Shown piece by piece: positions 23,982 to 33,729 of a stretch of DNA of 64,000 nucleotides (the stretch's first letter is position 1; each line of letters starts with the position of its first letter). The notes beneath the pieces are model-generated. The model was given only the letters and a program-made list of their open reading frames with translations. It was not told the DNA's origin and ran no database searches. The position numbers were made by a program, and so were the translations under genes. Origin of the DNA: RGIG8748 sp045539515 (GTDB lineage: Bacteria; Bacillota; Clostridia; UMGS1810); assembly GCA_045539515.1 (NCBI GenBank), contig JAZQFN010000044.1, positions 10,315 through 74,314 of the forward strand, given 5' to 3'.

Positions 23982-25658
23982 TTAATCCAATAGTTTGAGA
24001 AACTCCGTGGCATCATGGTATTTACCATCTTTGTAATCAAAAAGGTAAAATCTTCCGCCTATCATTTCAGGATGAATATGCTTCATAATTTCCTTGGCAG
24101 GCACATCGTAATAGTTTGGAAATTTTTCTTTTTTAAGCTCTTCATCCTTAAGAATATGGTAGGCATAATCCATCCACTTTTTATTGTAATCCCCCATCCA
24201 TTGGGGACGTTTGCCGGGTCTTCTGCAAATGAGATAGTCAATTTTAAGCTTATTTATAACTTCCTCACCAAAGTGCGAAAAGCACTCCGTAAAGTTTTTG
24301 AATAAATCGTCTACCGAATAGGCGTACCCTGCAGGATTGCCCTCTTTAAGGTGCTTTCCCAGTTTGAGAAGCACTTCATAGGGGCTTTTAGAGCAATCAA
24401 ACACATACCGGAGAGAATTTTTAAAATTACCGCTGTTATAGTACTTATCCAGTCCAACCTCAGTAATCTTCAATTCGTTTAGTTCATCGTAGGAAATAAA
24501 GTCGTTGGATATTACTTCATAGGGCGGATAGTCACGGTATATATAGCCGTATTTATCACCATCTCGGCGAATTGCAGAGCCTTTGAGCATTTTTAGAAAA
24601 CCAAGCTGCAATGCGTGAGGTCTTAAGGCTATAACCTCATCGAAAGACCTTCTGAATGAACATATATCCTCCCGTGGCAGACCGGCAATAAGGTCTAGGT
24701 GAATGTGTATATTGCCCATTTCCATAAGTGCACAAACGGCAGATTTAAGCTTTTCAAAGGAAACCGAGCGGCTTATGGCTTTCATGGTTTCAGAATTTGT
24801 GGTCTGTACACCGATTTCAAACTGCAAACCACCCTTTTTAACCCGTGAAAGGATATCCAGAGTTTCTTTGTCTATAAGTGCACCGGATAACTCCATATGG
24901 AAACAAGTATCTGAGGGGTTGTCCGCAATAAACTCAAATATTGTTTTTGCCCTTTTTACATCGGCGTTAAAAGTTCTGTCTACAAATTTAACCAGAGGAA
25001 CCTTGTGTTCCATAAAGAAAAGGAGCTCTTTTTTGACTCTTTCCGCATCAAGATAACGAACCTTTCGACTCTCGCCGGAAATGCAATATGTACAGTTGTA
25101 GGGACAGCCTCTGGAAGTTTCGTAATATATAATTCTGTTTTTCAGCGAATCAATTTCCTCGCCGTAGACAAATTCCAGCTCGTTTAAATCAACAGGGTTA
25201 CACGGACAATCAAGACAAATTATCTCATTATCCCGCCGATAAGAAATATGACTCAAATTTTCAGCATCATCAGTTCCCGAAAGTAATTTTACGTAATTTC
25301 TTAAAGATATCTCACCTTCGCCGTGAAGTACTGCATCAATAAAGGGATTATTCCTGAGTATAGCCTCTGCATCGTGCTCCGCCTCGTGTCCGCCCAGAGC
25401 TATGTTTATATGAGGATTTACCCTTTTAAGTACGGATGCCGCCTTGAGTATATGCCCTATATTCCATATATAACAAGAAAAGGCAACACAGTCGGCTCCG
25501 CGTGAGTGTATGTCCGATATAATTTCTTCTATGCTGTCGTTAATTGTATACTCTGCAAAAGATGCATCACAAATACCCTTTACTGCGTGGTAAAGACACC
25601 TTGCAGAAAGGGATGTGTGAGTGTATTTGGAATTAATGGCAACAATAAACAATTTCAT
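23982..25658 (-). CDS. B12-binding radical SAM protein (DUF4080 type)
   Basis: Residues 1-130 resemble a cobalamin-binding Rossmann domain (IALGGHEAEHDAEAILR, VLHGEGE). The radical SAM cluster motif is CPYNCTYC (CxxxCxxC) after YYETSRG. Barrel strands LSGALIDKETL, GVQTTNSETMKAI and DLIAGLP follow. The last 180 residues are the DUF4080 extension. These proteins are thought to modify or methylate unknown substrates, and the cobalamin part lacks the usual DxHxxG, so cofactor binding may be base-off. It is followed upstream by a YtxC-like gene with a 15-base gap. Confidence 0.9.
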   Translation of the reverse strand: MKLFIVAINSKYTHTSLSARCLYHAVKGICDASFAEYTINDSIEEIISDIHSRGADCVAFSCYIWNIGHILKAASVLKRVNPHINIALGGHEAEHDAEAILRNNPFIDAVLHGEGEISLRNYVKLLSGTDDAENLSHISYRRDNEIICLDCPCNPVDLNELEFVYGEEIDSLKNRIIYYETSRGCPYNCTYCISGESRKVRYLDAERVKKELLFFMEHKVPLVKFVDRTFNADVKRAKTIFEFIADNPSDTCFHMELSGALIDKETLDILSRVKKGGLQFEIGVQTTNSETMKAISRSVSFEKLKSAVCALMEMGNIHIHLDLIAGLPREDICSFRRSFDEVIALRPHALQLGFLKMLKGSAIRRDGDKYGYIYRDYPPYEVISNDFISYDELNELKITEVGLDKYYNSGNFKNSLRYVFDCSKSPYEVLLKLGKHLKEGNPAGYAYSVDDLFKNFTECFSHFGEEVINKLKIDYLICRRPGKRPQWMGDYNKKWMDYAYHILKDEELKKEKFPNYYDVPAKEIMKHIHPEMIGGRFYLFDYKDGKYHDATEFLKLLD

Positions 25659-25673
25659 AATTTTAATCCTTTG

Positions 25674-26411
25674 TTATTTGTATTGTATTCTATCCTCAAA
25701 AACCGCTTCAATAACAGTAGAAATGTCGTTCTTACGAAAATCCTCTCTGCCGTGAACCTCGATAATCTTTGGGTTAAGGGAAACAAGTTCCGCAAGAACA
25801 TCGGTGTTTTCCCGGGAAAACTCTGCATTTCCTACATCAATGGCAGGAATACATTCTTTAATATCTATCTTATCGCAGGTTGCACACAGCACCACCTTAT
25901 TTACGCTGTGAGCAGACATGCCGGCAAAGCACCTTAGGGTTTCTATCATTTCGTTGCGCTCATTCATATCTATAATCCTGTCGGCTTCTTCTATGGCGGC
26001 ATCCTTTGCAGCTACCGATAAATCCCTGCACATAAATCTGTAAAAACCTACCGGATTTACTTTGTTGTTCACCTTAAGATATACATACAATCTGCCCGGT
26101 AGCTCTGCGGAAAAGGGTCTTTCCCACACAAGTTTCAATATTCTTCCGTATTCATCGGCGGTAAAGCAATCGTAAGTCCGAAAAAGAAAGGTTTTAATAT
26201 CATTTTTAATAAGTGTTTTGTATATTATTTCGCTTATGTCACTGCACACCTTATATAGTCTGCCGTCATCTGCGCTCTTATCTATCTCCAGATATCCTTC
26301 GGTGTAGTGTATATTAACCATATCGCATGAATCAGGCGGTAAATCAGAAAAACCGTCTAAAACATCCGCATCGGTATCCAGTAAAATTATTTTTGTACAC
26401 AACATTCTCAC
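25674..26411 (-). CDS. YtxC-like putative sporulation protein
   Basis: I do not recognise this 245-residue protein with certainty. The central part (NPVGFYRFMCRDLSVAAKDAAIEEADRII with NERNEMIETLRCFAG) resembles the YtxC family of Firmicutes, which has a FxxFRLKDY...VD...EYEEFIxLLKYFV pattern. The C-terminal IIEVHGREDFRKNDISTVIEAVFEDRI also fits. No signal or membrane segment. It shares a strand with the radical SAM gene (15 bases away) and the DUF6873-like gene. If correct it supports a spore-forming ancestry. Confidence 0.5.
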   Translation of the reverse strand: MRMLCTKIILLDTDADVLDGFSDLPPDSCDMVNIHYTEGYLEIDKSADDGRLYKVCSDISEIIYKTLIKNDIKTFLFRTYDCFTADEYGRILKLVWERPFSAELPGRLYVYLKVNNKVNPVGFYRFMCRDLSVAAKDAAIEEADRIIDMNERNEMIETLRCFAGMSAHSVNKVVLCATCDKIDIKECIPAIDVGNAEFSRENTDVLAELVSLNPKIIEVHGREDFRKNDISTVIEAVFEDRIQYK

Positions 26412-26448
26412 AACCTTTTCGGGAATATTATGTGTATTATTCTTTTAA

Positions 26449-27147
26449 TTAATCAACAGTTATTGCGCTTCCGTAGTCACAAACCATGTTATTTGAAAGG
26501 TTTTTAATAAAAACTCCGTGTTTTTCGCAAAAGGCACAAATATCCTTATAATCGGGATGCAATGAAATATCGCCGAAGAAATAAAGAGTATTATGATAAA
26601 AAAATGACCCGCCGCCTATAAAGCCGAAATCAAATCCCGGTAAATCTATGTGACACGGGGAGATTAAAAGTGAATCCACTCCGGCAGAATCCGCCCTTTG
26701 TGCAATTACCCTGTCGGCGGTGATGATTCCTCTGTCTGCCACAGAGCATATACTGCACCCGGTGTAACCCTGAGTGACATCTATATGCTTTAATGCTGAA
26801 GAGTGCTCCTTTACCACTTCGTCGGTGTATTTAAAATTGTGAATTATACTGTTTTGTATCACCTTAATATTATATGCAACATCCTCGGGGTAGTTACTCC
26901 GGCATTGCTTTTTTCCGCAAATAAGCCTGAAACCATCATCCCCAAGAGCCTGACGGTAATATGAGTATACGCTCTTATCGCAGATAAATTTATCATTGAT
27001 TTTTGCAATCTGCATATCAGGGTGATATTGAAGGCCCGGAAGCAGATTAGTGTTTTTGCAAGTAAAAACAAGCTCAAACCCCTCGGACTTAAGCTCCTTT
27101 TGCAAATCATCTGTCAAGTTACCTGCAACAATAAGCTTCAAAATCAT
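26449..27147 (-). CDS. DUF6873-like (GME fold) protein
   Basis: The 232-residue protein matches what I recall of the clostridial DUF6873 family, placed in the guanidine-modifying-enzyme fold: the motifs are QGYTGCSICSV, GIITADRVIA, GFDFGFIGGGSFF and LYFFGDISLHPDY. Cys in GCSICSV and His/Asp late in the chain could be catalytic, but no activity is known. The protein is probably cytosolic. It lies 37 bases upstream of the YtxC-like gene on the same strand. Confidence 0.6.
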   Translation of the reverse strand: MILKLIVAGNLTDDLQKELKSEGFELVFTCKNTNLLPGLQYHPDMQIAKINDKFICDKSVYSYYRQALGDDGFRLICGKKQCRSNYPEDVAYNIKVIQNSIIHNFKYTDEVVKEHSSALKHIDVTQGYTGCSICSVADRGIITADRVIAQRADSAGVDSLLISPCHIDLPGFDFGFIGGGSFFYHNTLYFFGDISLHPDYKDICAFCEKHGVFIKNLSNNMVCDYGSAITVD

Positions 27148-27186
27148 TCACCTCTTAACGCACTGCAACATAGTATATAAACACAA

Positions 27187-27252
27187 CAACTAACAGTCCC
27201 AAGGCCGTTAGTTGATCATATAGGGGTAATGGGGATGCTACAAAGCATCCCC
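27187..27252 (-). terminator. Tandem hairpins after the M42 peptidase gene
   Basis: GGGGATGCT/AGCATCCCC (27231-27252, ACAA loop on the plus strand) and CAACTAAC/GTTAGTTG (27187-27214) lie between the M42 stop and the next gene. The distal hairpin is followed on the minus strand by TTGTGTTTATAT, so termination there is plausible; the U-tract is weak. Confidence 0.5.
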
Positions 27253-27263
27253 ATATGCCCCAC

Positions 27264-28247
27264 TTATAAATTGCTGTTTACAAAATTTGAAATAATATCC
27301 ACTGCACCCCTGATATCTTTGATATTCACGGTTTCGCAAGGGGTGTGAATATATCTTGCAGGTATAGATACGGCACCTGTCTTAACACCGATACCCGACG
27401 TGTGTATGGCACCGGCATCAGTTCCTCCAAAGGAAAGAACCTCATACTGTACCTTAACACCTGCCTCTTGCGCAGATTTCTTTAAAGCTTCATTTACATC
27501 CTTATGAGTAATAATGGAATTATCCATAAGCTTAATGCATGGACCCTCACCCAGCTTTACTGCCATTCTTTTGCAGTTGGGAGTATCGCCTGTGGCTGTG
27601 ACATCTACAGCAAGGCCGATATCCGGGCAAATGGAGTTTGCCGAAGCTTTGGCTCCTCTTAAGCCAAGCTCCTCCTGAGATGTAAACACAAAATACAAAT
27701 CGTTGGGACTGCTTTTGAGGTTTTTAATAACGGAAATAAGTATATAAACTCCTGCTCTGTTATCCATAGCCTTGGATGTAACCGAGTCGCCGTTTACTCT
27801 GAAATCTCCCCTGAAGACTGCACTGTCACCTATTGAAACAAGCTTTGCGGCTTCTTCGGCAGTTTGTGCGCCTATATCAATATACATTTTTGATATTGAA
27901 AAATCCTTGTTGAGCCCCTCTTTGTCCTCGTAGGCAACTGTGCCCATAACACCGTTTTCAAAAACAACTGTCTGAAACAGAGAACTGTAATGAGATACTC
28001 CACCAATAGGGGTAAAACGGAGAAAACCGTTATCTTCAATGTAATTTACCAAAAGCCCTATTTCATCCATATGACCGGCAAGCAGTATCTTTTTTCCGTC
28101 ACCTTTTTTGTGTGCAATAAGATTTCCCATATTATCCACAGCAAGGTCGTCTACATAAGCACGTATTTCGTCAGCAATTACTTTTCTGATTTTCCCCTCG
28201 TTTCCGGAAGGAGAATAGGTCTTTGTGAGTTTTGCTAATAATTCCAT
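27264..28247 (-). CDS. M42-family aminopeptidase
   Basis: The full-length 327-residue M42 metallopeptidase has metal ligands in LAGHMDEIG, MDNRAGVY, SQEELGLRGA and DVTATGDTPN, and His in ARYIHTP. Members are dodecameric cobalt/zinc aminopeptidases (glutamyl, lysyl or deblocking type) that finish breakdown of cytosolic peptides. It has no signal peptide. It appears to be a single gene; the DUF4340 gene upstream ends 27 bases away on the same strand, so read-through is possible. Confidence 0.93.
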   Translation of the reverse strand: MELLAKLTKTYSPSGNEGKIRKVIADEIRAYVDDLAVDNMGNLIAHKKGDGKKILLAGHMDEIGLLVNYIEDNGFLRFTPIGGVSHYSSLFQTVVFENGVMGTVAYEDKEGLNKDFSISKMYIDIGAQTAEEAAKLVSIGDSAVFRGDFRVNGDSVTSKAMDNRAGVYILISVIKNLKSSPNDLYFVFTSQEELGLRGAKASANSICPDIGLAVDVTATGDTPNCKRMAVKLGEGPCIKLMDNSIITHKDVNEALKKSAQEAGVKVQYEVLSFGGTDAGAIHTSGIGVKTGAVSIPARYIHTPCETVNIKDIRGAVDIISNFVNSNL

Positions 28248-28274
28248 TTTATTTACCTTCTATCGTTTAACATA

Positions 28275-29624
28275 TTATTGTGCAAGAGTTTGAAAGTTGT
28301 TGAATGCGTTGTCAATAAGACTCTTAAGCACCATACAGTCATATCCCCAGGAGGACCTTACAACGCAATAATCCTTGTTGGCATCTCGGTAAGTATAAGT
28401 CTTAACACTTCCGTCCTTCATGGTAAAGGTTACTGTAAGATAGTTGCTTCCGTTGGCGGATTCCACCTTACCGTAAGTAACACTTATAAGTGCTCTGAAT
28501 GCATTTTTAAAGCTGTTGGCATCAACGGTTTTGCCGTTTACCTTGCAGGTGGCTGTGTTTACATCGCCGGAAATACTTGCAGTGCAGGAAACACTTCCCT
28601 TGGTAAGGGTTATGGAACTTACATTTTCAATGTCGTAGAGGTGAACATAGGGTTCCAGATAGCTTATGGGGTCTACGTCCTTGAACTGCTCATACACAAA
28701 GCAGGTGCCCCTGTATACAACAGGTCTGTCGTTGTACATAATGTATACGCCACCCTCGGGAGCTTTATCTCCAAAACGTAAGGTGTGCTTTTCGGCAGAG
28801 TCATATATAAATACAGTAAGAGGATTGCCGAAACCGTACTTTGATATATCGGCAGGATTTTCCTCGACTACCGCGTCCGCCTCAAGCTGACAGAACATAT
28901 TAAGGAAATCATTAATCTTGCGCTGGGAAACTTCCGCACCGGCATATGGATATGCCATTTCATAGGTGCCCATTTCAGCTCCGCCAACTATACTCAAAAC
29001 TTTAGTTGAACCCTTGTGTACCGTAACATCACGAAGAAATACATTACTTAAGGTACATATAATTTCGCTTCGATACTCTTCCGGCATTTTAAGAAATTCG
29101 GCAACATATTCCTCGGACAAGGAGCATACTTTTCCGTTTTCCTTATCCATGGCGTAGTATTCGTTATCTACACCCACTTCATTTCCTATTACCAGAGTTC
29201 TCGTTCTGCCGTCTGTCATGGTAATAGTTATTGTTTTGTCGCTGTTTTCCAGCCCGTATTTACTGTAATCGGACTTTTTAACATTAATAAATCTTGTAAC
29301 GGGAATAATAGAAACCTTCGTTACTGCCTGTACAAGCTCCGAACGGGAAATAACCGATGACTCGTACCCTTCTATGGTTATGTTTTCTCCCACGTGGATA
29401 GAATATTCAACATCCCCTATTTTGTAATTAACCGACTTTATCTCATAGGCATTTTCTTCCCAGAGATATTCTATTTTTCCGAAAATATCTTCGGGATTAA
29501 CTTCCTCTTCCTTGTTAAGGTAATAGTCTGCTGCAAAATAGGCTGCCACAAATAAGACAAAAATTGCAATAACCGCAATGAGCTTTTTAAAATTACTATT
29601 TACAACAGGTTGCTTTTCAGTCAT
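28275..29624 (-). CDS. DUF4340 membrane-anchored protein of the Gld-like exporter
   Basis: One N-terminal membrane helix (about residues 13-32) and a large extracellular beta-rich region of DUF4340 repeats (TITMTDGRTRTLVIGNEVG, HTLRFGDKAPEGGVYIMYNDRPVVYRG). The ATG at 29624 overlaps the GldG-like stop as TAATG and has AAGGAG 9 bases upstream; an ATG 8 codons earlier lacks a site. Translational coupling with GldG indicates a shared complex at the membrane. Its function is unknown. Confidence 0.85.
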   Translation of the reverse strand: MTEKQPVVNSNFKKLIAVIAIFVLFVAAYFAADYYLNKEEEVNPEDIFGKIEYLWEENAYEIKSVNYKIGDVEYSIHVGENITIEGYESSVISRSELVQAVTKVSIIPVTRFINVKKSDYSKYGLENSDKTITITMTDGRTRTLVIGNEVGVDNEYYAMDKENGKVCSLSEEYVAEFLKMPEEYRSEIICTLSNVFLRDVTVHKGSTKVLSIVGGAEMGTYEMAYPYAGAEVSQRKINDFLNMFCQLEADAVVEENPADISKYGFGNPLTVFIYDSAEKHTLRFGDKAPEGGVYIMYNDRPVVYRGTCFVYEQFKDVDPISYLEPYVHLYDIENVSSITLTKGSVSCTASISGDVNTATCKVNGKTVDANSFKNAFRALISVTYGKVESANGSNYLTVTFTMKDGSVKTYTYRDANKDYCVVRSSWGYDCMVLKSLIDNAFNNFQTLAQ

Positions 29625-31030
29625 TATCTGAATCTCCTTCTTATCCATACAATGAATGCAGCCGCCAGAATAATAACCGGAATAACAATAACAAGCACTA
29701 CGGTAATTCTGGTGGTTTCATCAGATTCAAGGGTAAATGAATCGGGACTGATATTCTTTGCTCTGATGCCTGTTTCAACATTGCTTCCGCCAAGGTAGTT
29801 AATAAGATTCAAGGTGAAATCGCAGTTGGCAATGGCAGTATTGGTGATGTATTCTTCCGATGCAAAGGAGGAACCTCCCCTCTCGGAAACAACACCGCCG
29901 GCAATTACACATACCTTACCGCCATCCTCCCTCTTTTCGGATATTGCACCCATAACAAAGGGACCTATGGGGTCGCCGGACACATACTCTATTTCATCAG
30001 ATAAAGCATCATTCTTAGCGTAAGAATCCGGTGAACTCTTAAGGATAGGTGTAACAACTGCACCATTTGAGCTGTTGGAAATTGTAAGGGTGTTTGGCAG
30101 AAGCGGTGACAAGAAAAGCATATCACTTTCCATAAGCGACTTATTTATGGTGTGCTCCTGCATATACATTCCCATGGAATATACGCCCTCGTGGAAAATA
30201 TAGTTGTCGGGGCTGTCGAGCACAAAATCTCTGTTGGCGGTGATACCCCATTTATTAATAAAGGACTGAATGTTATCGCCTGTGCCCTGACTTGAGCTTA
30301 TAAGCACAAAGCTTCCGCCGTTGGCGGTAAAGTTATTGAGCTCCTCAAGCTCGGTCTCAGAGAAATCCTCAACAGGCATATAAGAAATAACAACAGAAGT
30401 GTCCTCAGATATGGTCTGTGCTTTAAGGTCTATTTCGCTGTATCTGTAGCCTTCTTCAATCATACGGCTTATGAGAACGGATGTATCGGACTCATTGTGA
30501 CCTACCGTAAATGCAACTACAGATTCATCAAGCTCCCCTACTACATAGCGAAGCCCATTTGTAATCTGGCGCTCGGCATCTATGCTCTGGTCGCCGCTGT
30601 AGCTTTGGGGGAATATTTCGTAATAAGTAATACCTCTGTAAAGGTCACCGTTTTTAAGAATGACCAGAGTGGGATTCTGTCTGCTCTGATACAAATCGGT
30701 AAACTGATTCATAATTTCAGGGTTTTCATAAGGATTGATTCGCTTTACCACGAAATGGTCGTTCATAGCAGCATACTTTTCCAGAAGCTGCTCAAGGTGT
30801 GCATATTCTATACCTTCATATTCAAGAAGATACACTGTAACATCGCTTTTTAAGCCTTTAATGGTGGTATTTGTAAGCTCGGAAAATTCGTAAACATTAT
30901 CCTGAGTAAGGTCAATATCCAGTTGCTGTTTGTCGGCAATAATGCCAAAAGTCATATTAAAAACAACAATACATGCGATGACGGCAACGGTAAGAAGCAC
31001 GGAAATAAAATTCATTTTAAGTTTATTCAT
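29624..31030 (-). CDS. GldG-like ABC exporter auxiliary protein
   Basis: The protein has an N-terminal membrane helix (FISVLLTVAVIACIVVFNM), a periplasmic-type extracellular domain with DLTQDNVYEFSELTNTTIKGL (the GldG start pattern) and VAFTVGHNES, and a C-terminal helix (ITVVLVIVIPVIILAAAFIV). In Bacteroidetes GldG works with GldA and GldF in gliding; in Clostridia homologues occur without gliding and the cargo is unknown. ATG 31030 is preferred over an upstream GTG because GGGGGG lies about 9 bases upstream. Confidence 0.88.
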   Translation of the reverse strand: MNKLKMNFISVLLTVAVIACIVVFNMTFGIIADKQQLDIDLTQDNVYEFSELTNTTIKGLKSDVTVYLLEYEGIEYAHLEQLLEKYAAMNDHFVVKRINPYENPEIMNQFTDLYQSRQNPTLVILKNGDLYRGITYYEIFPQSYSGDQSIDAERQITNGLRYVVGELDESVVAFTVGHNESDTSVLISRMIEEGYRYSEIDLKAQTISEDTSVVISYMPVEDFSETELEELNNFTANGGSFVLISSSQGTGDNIQSFINKWGITANRDFVLDSPDNYIFHEGVYSMGMYMQEHTINKSLMESDMLFLSPLLPNTLTISNSSNGAVVTPILKSSPDSYAKNDALSDEIEYVSGDPIGPFVMGAISEKREDGGKVCVIAGGVVSERGGSSFASEEYITNTAIANCDFTLNLINYLGGSNVETGIRAKNISPDSFTLESDETTRITVVLVIVIPVIILAAAFIVWIRRRFR

Positions 31031-31043
31031 ACTGTGCACCCCC

Positions 31044-31748
31044 CTAGTTGAAACGTCTTCTGTCCATTACACGGACAGTAAGGAATATAAACGCAGCACT
31101 TACGCTGATGTAGTATACAATCTCTTTAATGCTTATAACACCTGTCTGGAATATATCATAGTGAGAAAACAGCGAAATAGCATTAAATATACCCACAACT
31201 ATGAAGTTGTCCGTAAAGAGCTTAATGCTCTGGGCATAGTTTACGGCAATAAGTACCGCAAAAGTCAGAACGCCCGCTATCATCTGGCTTTCCGTAAGCG
31301 AAGATATAAAGAGCCCTATGGATATAAAGGACGCCCAAAGCAGAATAAATCCAACATAGGAACTTATGGTTTCGCCTAAAGATGGATTGGCATAGTTAAA
31401 GAGTATAATGGGATATATAATTGACAAAAGCATGGTAAGTCCGAAAACCGAAAGAGCGGCAAAATACTTGCCGAGAACAATTTCCGTAATACTTACAGGT
31501 GAAGAAAGCAGAAGCTGGTCTGTTTTCTTGTTTTTTTCCTCGGAAAGAAGACGCATTGTAAGGAGCGCCGCAAGGAAAAGGTAAACAAAGTTGATATCGG
31601 AGAACACATTTGCCATGGAAGCCTTACCCACAAGAACAACACGCTGGGTAAAGAACCAGGATGCCATAAGGATAAATATACCTATAAATACATACCCGAT
31701 AGGCGAATTAAAATAGCTGTCAAATTCTTTTTTAAATATTGCCTTCAT
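31044..31748 (-). CDS. ABC-2-type permease (GldF-like)
   Basis: Six hydrophobic helices fill this 234-residue protein. KEFDSYFNSPIGYVFIGIFI and EEKNKKTDQLLLSSPVSITEIVLGKY are the GldF/NosY-type ABC-2 signatures. It pairs with the ATPase encoded directly upstream; the two genes abut with no spacer (ATPase stop at 31749, permease start at 31748). It is followed by the GldG-like gene. Substrate unknown. Confidence 0.92.
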   Translation of the reverse strand: MKAIFKKEFDSYFNSPIGYVFIGIFILMASWFFTQRVVLVGKASMANVFSDINFVYLFLAALLTMRLLSEEKNKKTDQLLLSSPVSITEIVLGKYFAALSVFGLTMLLSIIYPIILFNYANPSLGETISSYVGFILLWASFISIGLFISSLTESQMIAGVLTFAVLIAVNYAQSIKLFTDNFIVVGIFNAISLFSHYDIFQTGVISIKEIVYYISVSAAFIFLTVRVMDRRRFN

Positions 31749-32741
31749 TTACGCATCCTCCTTTACTTCGTCTTCTTCAACAGGCTCGGAATCGGTCATG
31801 GAAGCATATTTTATAAATATCTCTTCCAATGTAGGTGCGGAACACTTAAGCTCACCAATGGTAATGTGGTTATCCGCAAGGAGCTTTCCAAGCTCATGTC
31901 TTATGTCCGTACCGCTTTTTTGCTTGATAATAAACTTCTGGGTTTTATCGTCGTTGGTTTTTACCTTCACTATTTGTTCAAGGCAGTTACAGTTTAAAAG
32001 AATATCCTTTACGGACTCTTCAGTAGAAAGAACCGTAAGTGTAAGCTCATCCTTGTCGTAGGATTCCTCCTCAAGACCGGAAATGGTATTCTGAGCAACA
32101 ATTCTGCCCTGTGCTATAATTGCAACCCTGTCGCACACGGCACTTACTTCCTGAAGTATGTGAGTGCTGAGAATAACTGTATGTTCTTTGCCGAGGCTTC
32201 TTATAAGACTGCGTATTTCTATAATCTGCTTGGGGTCAAGACCAACGGTGGGCTCGTCCAGTATAAGGATATCGGGCTCCCCTACCATTGCCTGAGCAAG
32301 ACCTACTCTCTGCTTGTAACCCTTGGAGAGATTCTTTATGAGTCTTTGGGACATATGGGTTATCTTTACACGTTCCATTATATCTGCAAGATGCTCTTTC
32401 ATAGGGAGCTTGCACTTCTTTAATTCGTATACAAATACAAGATATTCATACACAGTCATATCAAAATAAAGAGGGGGATTTTCAGGCAGATACCCAATTC
32501 TTGCCTTAGCAAGCTTTGGCTGGGTGAGTACGTCATATCCGCACACACAAACGCTTCCCTCTGTGGGGCTTATGCATCCGGTTACAATATTCATAGTAGT
32601 GCTTTTACCTGCACCGTTCAAGCCGAGAAATCCAAGGATTTCGCCCTTTTTAACATTGAAGCTGATATCTTTTAATACCTTGTTGGAGCCATATGTTTTG
32701 GTAAGATTTTTTATTTCAATGGAATTTTCTTCATTAAACAT
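31749..32741 (-). CDS. ABC transporter ATP-binding protein (GldA-like)
   Basis: Walker A GLNGAGKSTT, signature LSKGYKQRVGLAQAM, Walker B ILILDEPT and the switch His in LSTHILQE are all present. At 330 residues it has a C-terminal extension (about 230-330) typical of DrrA/GldA-type exporters. It energises the GldF-like permease. It starts 12 bases after cysK, so cysK and the four transporter genes may form one transcript. Confidence 0.95.
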   Translation of the reverse strand: MFNEENSIEIKNLTKTYGSNKVLKDISFNVKKGEILGFLGLNGAGKSTTMNIVTGCISPTEGSVCVCGYDVLTQPKLAKARIGYLPENPPLYFDMTVYEYLVFVYELKKCKLPMKEHLADIMERVKITHMSQRLIKNLSKGYKQRVGLAQAMVGEPDILILDEPTVGLDPKQIIEIRSLIRSLGKEHTVILSTHILQEVSAVCDRVAIIAQGRIVAQNTISGLEEESYDKDELTLTVLSTEESVKDILLNCNCLEQIVKVKTNDDKTQKFIIKQKSGTDIRHELGKLLADNHITIGELKCSAPTLEEIFIKYASMTDSEPVEEDEVKEDA

Positions 32742-32753
32742 AATTGTACCTCC

Positions 32754-33680
32754 TTATTCAAAAAGCGGTGTGGAGAAATAACGTTCTGCCGTATCGGGAA
32801 GAACAGTAACCACAGTTTTTCCTTTGCCGAGCTTTTTGGCAAGCTTTATGGCAGCGGCAACATTTGTACCGCTGGATATACCGCACATAATGCCTTCCTT
32901 TGCGGCTAGCTCTTTTGATGTGCGGATGGCCTCTTCATCTTTGATAATGCATATGTCGTCGTAGATATCCTGGTTAAGTATTGCAGGAATAAGTCCGTCG
33001 CCTATGCCCATCTGTATGTGTGTACCTATGGAACCGCCGGAAAGAATTGCGGCGTGCTCCGGTTCTACTGCCCATATTTCCATATCGGGGTTTTCTGCCT
33101 TAAGGGTTTCGCCTATACCGGTAATGGTTCCGCCGGTGCCAATGCCCGAACAAAAGCCATGGATGGGTCCGTTTACCTGATTCAAAATTTCAACACCGGT
33201 CACTTCCCTTTGAACAGAGGGGTTGGCAGGGTTTTCAAACTGCTGAGGAACAAAAACGTTGGGGTCTTCGTCGCGCATTTTAAGTGCAAGCTGCAAGCAC
33301 TCGTCTATGCAGGCGCCGATATTTCCGGCATCGTGAACAAGTATAACCTGTGCGCCATAGTGTTCAACCAGCTTTTTGCGCTCTACGCTTACGGAATCCG
33401 GCATAATAATGACGGTTTTAAATCCCATAACAGCACCTACAAGAGCAAGGCCGATACCCTGGTTTCCGCTGGTGGGTTCCACAATAACGGTATCCTCGTT
33501 TATGGCACCCCTTGCAAGAGCATCATTAATCATATTGTAAGCGGTTCTTGTCTTAATGGAGCCGCCCACATTCTGCCCTTCCACCTTTACAAGAATCTGC
33601 GCGCTGTCCTCGTCTGCCATTTTGTTAAGACGTACAAGTGGGGTGTTCCCCATTGCTTCCAGTATATTGTTAAAAATCAT
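32754..33680 (-). CDS. cysK: Cysteine synthase family PLP enzyme
   Basis: The enzyme replaces the acetyl group of O-acetylserine (or a related acceptor) with sulfide. PLP Lys43 lies in GGSIKTRTA, where most CysK have GGSVKDR. PTSGNQGIGLA is the substrate loop and GTGGTITG the phosphate loop; the C-terminal PDTAERY is conserved. The Asp-to-Thr change beside the lysine may mean a different acceptor. The ATG at 33680 has GGAGG close upstream. A strong promoter lies at 33730-33758. No serine acetyltransferase is nearby. Confidence 0.92.
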   Translation of the reverse strand: MIFNNILEAMGNTPLVRLNKMADEDSAQILVKVEGQNVGGSIKTRTAYNMINDALARGAINEDTVIVEPTSGNQGIGLALVGAVMGFKTVIIMPDSVSVERKKLVEHYGAQVILVHDAGNIGACIDECLQLALKMRDEDPNVFVPQQFENPANPSVQREVTGVEILNQVNGPIHGFCSGIGTGGTITGIGETLKAENPDMEIWAVEPEHAAILSGGSIGTHIQMGIGDGLIPAILNQDIYDDICIIKDEEAIRTSKELAAKEGIMCGISSGTNVAAAIKLAKKLGKGKTVVTVLPDTAERYFSTPLFE

Positions 33681-33729
33681 ATCTGCCTCCAAATATGTAT
33701 AGTATTCCTAAATTATCATACAACACATT

